Source: AP-15 sp963797115 (GTDB lineage: Bacteria > Pseudomonadota > Alphaproteobacteria > ATCC43930 > CGMCC-115725). From it: 64,000 nucleotides of DNA. This document shows, in pieces, positions 61,231 to 64,000 of the stretch. The notes beneath the pieces are model-generated. The model ran no database searches. It saw nothing but the letters and a program-made list of their open reading frames with translations, and was not told where the DNA came from. Made by a program: the position numbers and the translations under genes. The stretch spans positions 620,001-684,000 of the forward strand of contig CAWCOH010000005.1 in NCBI GenBank assembly GCA_963797115.1, read 5' to 3'. Position 1 is the first letter of the stretch; every line of letters begins with the position of its first letter.

Positions 61231-62430
61231 ATGTCGAGTCCAATTACTCTGCCTTTGTCATGCATAGTATGCCGTTCGCACAATATTCTTCCTATTTTTG
61301 AAACATCTCCCCTTCCTATAGATACGAATCGGATATGGTCTTCTCGAGCGGGTGCGGCCGCAGCGCCTAAAGCGTCGATTAATCTCGTCTATTGCGACAT
61401 GTGTGGTCACATATTCAACCGTAGCTATGATGAGGATCTGGTAAATTACGAAATGGACTATGAGAACTCTCAGATGTTCTCGCCTCGATTTCGTAAATAC
61501 TGCGAAGAATTATCCGACCAACTCATAACCTCGCATGGTTTGCCCCTCAGGCACGTTGTCGAAATCGGAGGTGGTAAAGGCGACTTTCTGCGGATCATCT
61601 GTGACCGTGCTAACAACCTCGGTGTCAGCTTTGATCCGAGCTATCGACCCGAACCGGGCGACGACATTTCCACAAATATCCGTTTCGTTACGGATTACTA
61701 CACGGCTAAATACGCCGAGGAACCAGCAGATTTAATCATCTGTCGCCACGTTCTTGAGCATTGTTGGGATCCACGTGACCTTATTATGACAGTGCGCGAA
61801 GCGGTCGGTGAGCGCCGCGGGTTGTTGGTCTATTTTGAAGTGCCGAACGGAGATTTTATTTTACGTGAACAAGCTTTCTGGGAGTTGCACTACCAGCATT
61901 GTTCGTACTTCACAACCTCCTCTCTCGCTAAACTGTTCATGGACTGCGGGTTCGAGGTACGTGAAATACAGGAGAATTTTGGCGGTCAATACCTCGGAAT
62001 ACAGGCTTATGCGGCCGTGGCGGACAGTGTCGCGGCGAGCCCAAACTGCCGAGGCCACAAGCAGGCTGGGACCGCAATCTTAGACCGCGTTTCCTTCGAT
62101 ACAGCTTTCCGGGCACGAGTTGCATACTGGCGAGACAACGTTGAGCGACTTGCGGCCAACGGACAACGGGTGGTCGCGTGGGGCGCGGGGGCGAAAGCAG
62201 TAACCTTCCTGAGTATCGTCGACCCGGTGGGTATCATCTCGCATGTCGTCGACGTCAACCCTCGAAAAACGGGTCGCTTTATGCCTGGTTCTGGTCGGGA
62301 AATCATAGCAGCGGGCGCGCTGCAAGAACTACGTCCTGATGTGATCCTTGTGATGAATGGCATATACAAAGACGAGATTGGCTCAGCGGTTCGTGCACTT
62401 GACCTTGATCCTGTACTTTTTGTCGTCTGA
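61231..62430 (+). CDS. SAM-dependent C-methyltransferase of the NovU/TylC3-like type
   Basis: A 399-residue protein. The N-terminus has a zinc-type Cys pattern (CIVCRSHN at 11-18 and CDMCGHIFNRSYDE at about 55-68), the middle has the SAM motif VVEIGGGKGDFLRIICDRAN, then LIICRHVLEHCWDPRDLIMT, and the C-terminus has VVAWGAGAKAVTFLSIVDP. This order is typical of sugar C-methyltransferases and related enzymes. The composition is distinctly more AT-rich than its neighbours, suggesting transfer. The ATG at 61231 is used; a GTG at 61216 is also in frame but overlaps the GTTAAC repeats. Confidence 0.85.
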   Translation: MSSPITLPLSCIVCRSHNILPIFETSPLPIDTNRIWSSRAGAAAAPKASINLVYCDMCGHIFNRSYDEDLVNYEMDYENSQMFSPRFRKYCEELSDQLITSHGLPLRHVVEIGGGKGDFLRIICDRANNLGVSFDPSYRPEPGDDISTNIRFVTDYYTAKYAEEPADLIICRHVLEHCWDPRDLIMTVREAVGERRGLLVYFEVPNGDFILREQAFWELHYQHCSYFTTSSLAKLFMDCGFEVREIQENFGGQYLGIQAYAAVADSVAASPNCRGHKQAGTAILDRVSFDTAFRARVAYWRDNVERLAANGQRVVAWGAGAKAVTFLSIVDPVGIISHVVDVNPRKTGRFMPGSGREIIAAGALQELRPDVILVMNGIYKDEIGSAVRALDLDPVLFVV

Positions 62431-62703
62431 CCGGACAGGTCTGGTGACGGAACAATATTCGGTGAGAGGATAACCCGACCCGGTTCCGATTTGCGACGCT
62501 CCATTGACAGGGTCCGTGAACGGGAACGATGAGTATAGTGTTGGCGAAGTTGGGCCTTAGCACGATGAGTTACGCTTGGGCCACCGTTGGGGGCGCTCGG
62601 CTGAGAAGAGCCCAACACAGGCGGTCGTTCAGCGTACCGCCGCCTCAGGATCGGATAAGAAATTCACCATCAATTTCGGTGCAAACCGGATAATACATAG
62701 AGA

Positions 62704-63393
62704 ATGACATTCGGGGGGACGATGGGGCCGACGGAGCCCGGAGCCGATCTGATCGCCGAGGATCTCGCGTGCCGGCGTGGCGAGCGTCTCGTCTTTGGCG
62801 GTCTCTCGTTCCGCGTGGCGCACGGCGGGGCGCTGGTGCTGAGCGGCGCCAACGGCAGCGGCAAGACGAGCCTGCTGCGGCTGCTCGCCGGTTTGATCGC
62901 GCCGGCGGCGGGCCGTCTGTCGTGGGGGACGACGCCGATCGAAGACGATCTCGCCGGTCACCGCGCCCGCCTGCACTATGTCGGCCATCAGGATGGCGTA
63001 AAGCCGGGCCTGACGCCGCGCGAGACGCTCGTCTTCTGGGCTGCGCTGCATGGCCGCACCATCCGCTGTGCGGCATCCGCGCTCGATGCGGCGTTGGCCG
63101 CCTTCGCGCTCGAGCCGGTGGCGGACTGGCCCTGCCGCTGGCTGTCGGCCGGCCAGCGGCGGCGACTGGCGCTCGCCCGATTGGCCGCGACGCCGGCGCC
63201 GCTGTGGCTCCTCGACGAGCCCTTCAGCGCGCTCGATCACGACAATCAGCACCGCCTCGAGCAGGCAATGGCGGCACATCGCGCAGAAGGCGGACGCATC
63301 GTTCTGGCGACTCATGCGCCGATCAAAATCGGCACCGCGGTCGGGATCGACCTCGACGCTTTCGCACCCCGGCACAGTGCCGCCGCCGTTTGA
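62704..63393 (+). CDS. ccmA: Cytochrome c biogenesis ATP-binding export protein CcmA
   Basis: A 229-residue ABC ATPase of the system I cytochrome c maturation pathway. It has LIAEDLACRRGERLVFGGLS, Walker A LSGANGSGKTSLLRLLAGLI, LHYVGHQDGVKPGLTPRETL (a CcmA mark), the signature LSAGQRRRLALARLAATPAP and Walker B LWLLDEPFSALDHD. With CcmB it helps to release heme-loaded CcmE. The ccmB ATG lies three bases after its stop. Confidence 0.94.
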   Translation: MTFGGTMGPTEPGADLIAEDLACRRGERLVFGGLSFRVAHGGALVLSGANGSGKTSLLRLLAGLIAPAAGRLSWGTTPIEDDLAGHRARLHYVGHQDGVKPGLTPRETLVFWAALHGRTIRCAASALDAALAAFALEPVADWPCRWLSAGQRRRLALARLAATPAPLWLLDEPFSALDHDNQHRLEQAMAAHRAEGGRIVLATHAPIKIGTAVGIDLDAFAPRHSAAAV

Positions 63394-63395
63394 GC

Positions 63396-64000
63396 ATGGC
63401 GGCCTTTATCGGCCTCTTTCAGCGCGACTTGCGTCTTGCCTTGCGCCAAGGCAGCGATACCGGCCTCGTCCTCGGCTTCTTTGTGTTGGCGATCGTGCTG
63501 TTTCCGCTGGGCGTCGGTCCGGAGCCGGCCGTCCTCCAGCGGATCGGCCCCGGGGTGGTATGGGTCGCGGCGCTGCTCGCGGCCTTGCTGTCGCTCGACC
63601 GCCTGTTCCAGACCGATTATCAGGACGGCGGGCTGGAGATCCTTGCCCTCTCGAGCCTCCCGCTCGAGCTCGCGGTATTGGCAAAATGCGCGGCACACTG
63701 GGTGGCAACCGGATTGCCGCTGGCGCTCGCCAGCCCGTTCTTGGCGCTGCTCTTCGATCTCGACATCGGCGCGATCGTTGTTCTGACGCTCAGTCTGCTG
63801 CTCGGGACGCCGGCCTTGAGCCTGATCGGCAGCGTCGCCGCGGCGTTGACCCTTGGCGCCCGTCGCCAGGGGGCGCTGCTGTCGCTGATCGTCCTGCCGC
63901 TCTACATCCCACCCTTGGTGTTCGGTGCCGGTGCCGTCGAGGCCAATGTTACCGGAGCCGGCGGTCGCGCTCACCTGTTGATCCTCGCCGCCTTGACCCT
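63396..64000 (+). CDS. ccmB: Heme exporter membrane protein CcmB (3' end outside window)
   Basis: The first 201 residues of a membrane protein; the frame is open at the window end. It begins MAAFIGLFQRDLRLALRQGS and has several hydrophobic segments (VLGFFVLAIVLFPLGVG, VVWVAALLAALLSLDRLFQT, LVLPLYIPPLVFGAGA-type). The motif LFQTDYQDGGLEILALSSLP is characteristic of CcmB. It follows ccmA with a two-base gap, in the standard ccmAB order. Confidence 0.93.
   Translation, partial: MAAFIGLFQRDLRLALRQGSDTGLVLGFFVLAIVLFPLGVGPEPAVLQRIGPGVVWVAALLAALLSLDRLFQTDYQDGGLEILALSSLPLELAVLAKCAAHWVATGLPLALASPFLALLFDLDIGAIVVLTLSLLLGTPALSLIGSVAAALTLGARRQGALLSLIVLPLYIPPLVFGAGAVEANVTGAGGRAHLLILAALT

Overview
The window is a 64-kb piece of a high-GC alphaproteobacterial chromosome, most like the Rhodospirillales or a neighbouring order, and it spans the replication-origin neighbourhood. 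The evidence is gene order. On the minus strand run parB, parA, rsmG, mnmG, mnmE, rho, hemJ, hemH and hemE. A gene-poor gap at 23.1-23.5 kb follows, and then on the plus strand come ppsR, a broken maf, aroE, coaE and dnaQ, minus-strand secB, and then a Tim44-like gene, mltA and smr. In this class oriC lies between hemE and the ppsR family gene. A perfect 16-bp parS site sits inside rsmG, with two degenerate copies elsewhere.

Region by region: 1-2.3 kb holds an SsuA/ThiY-type ABC transporter operon whose permease and ATPase are both frameshifted. 2.3-6.6 kb is parBA-rsmG-mnmG; a palindromic repeat forms the end of mnmG. 6.6-11.9 kb is a foreign, lower-GC island between mnmG and mnmE. It carries a membrane-anchored dCTP deaminase/dUTPase-fold protein, a conserved unknown protein, a short PurA homologue with Ser in place of the catalytic Asp (a PurZ-like signature), a small regulator-like protein, and a MazEF pair. 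Decayed copies of the mnmE tail and mnmG head lie inside the island, marking at least two insertion or recombination events. 12-17.3 kb holds mnmE, a thioredoxin-like ferredoxin, a DUF255 protein and a quinone oxidoreductase. 17.27-19.02 kb is a 1.75-kb unit bounded by 54-bp inverted repeats around a ParB-domain gene. 19.1-29.7 kb is the origin core. 30.1-33.0 kb is lutABC, lying between mltA and smr. 33.6-43.6 kb carries hldE, mmcB, an SbmA-like ABC exporter, lysS, two tandem lipoproteins and an ABC importer (ATPase plus double permease).

From 43.8 kb the theme is the cell surface: a TPR/GT41-type glycosyltransferase with a 2OG-oxygenase-like partner; three tandem DcaP-like porins, each with its own terminator; a FecR-domain protein with about sixteen 45-bp repeats, next to a TPR outer-membrane protein; a PaaK-like ligase; a string of four hairpins ending in a terminator that looks like an unannotated small RNA; a transferred C-methyltransferase; and the start of the ccmAB cytochrome c maturation operon.

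Several genes are disrupted (ABC permease, ABC ATPase, ParB-domain gene, maf, a small lipoprotein). This means either real decay or some sequence error. Family names and functions below come from reading the translations, not from database searches.
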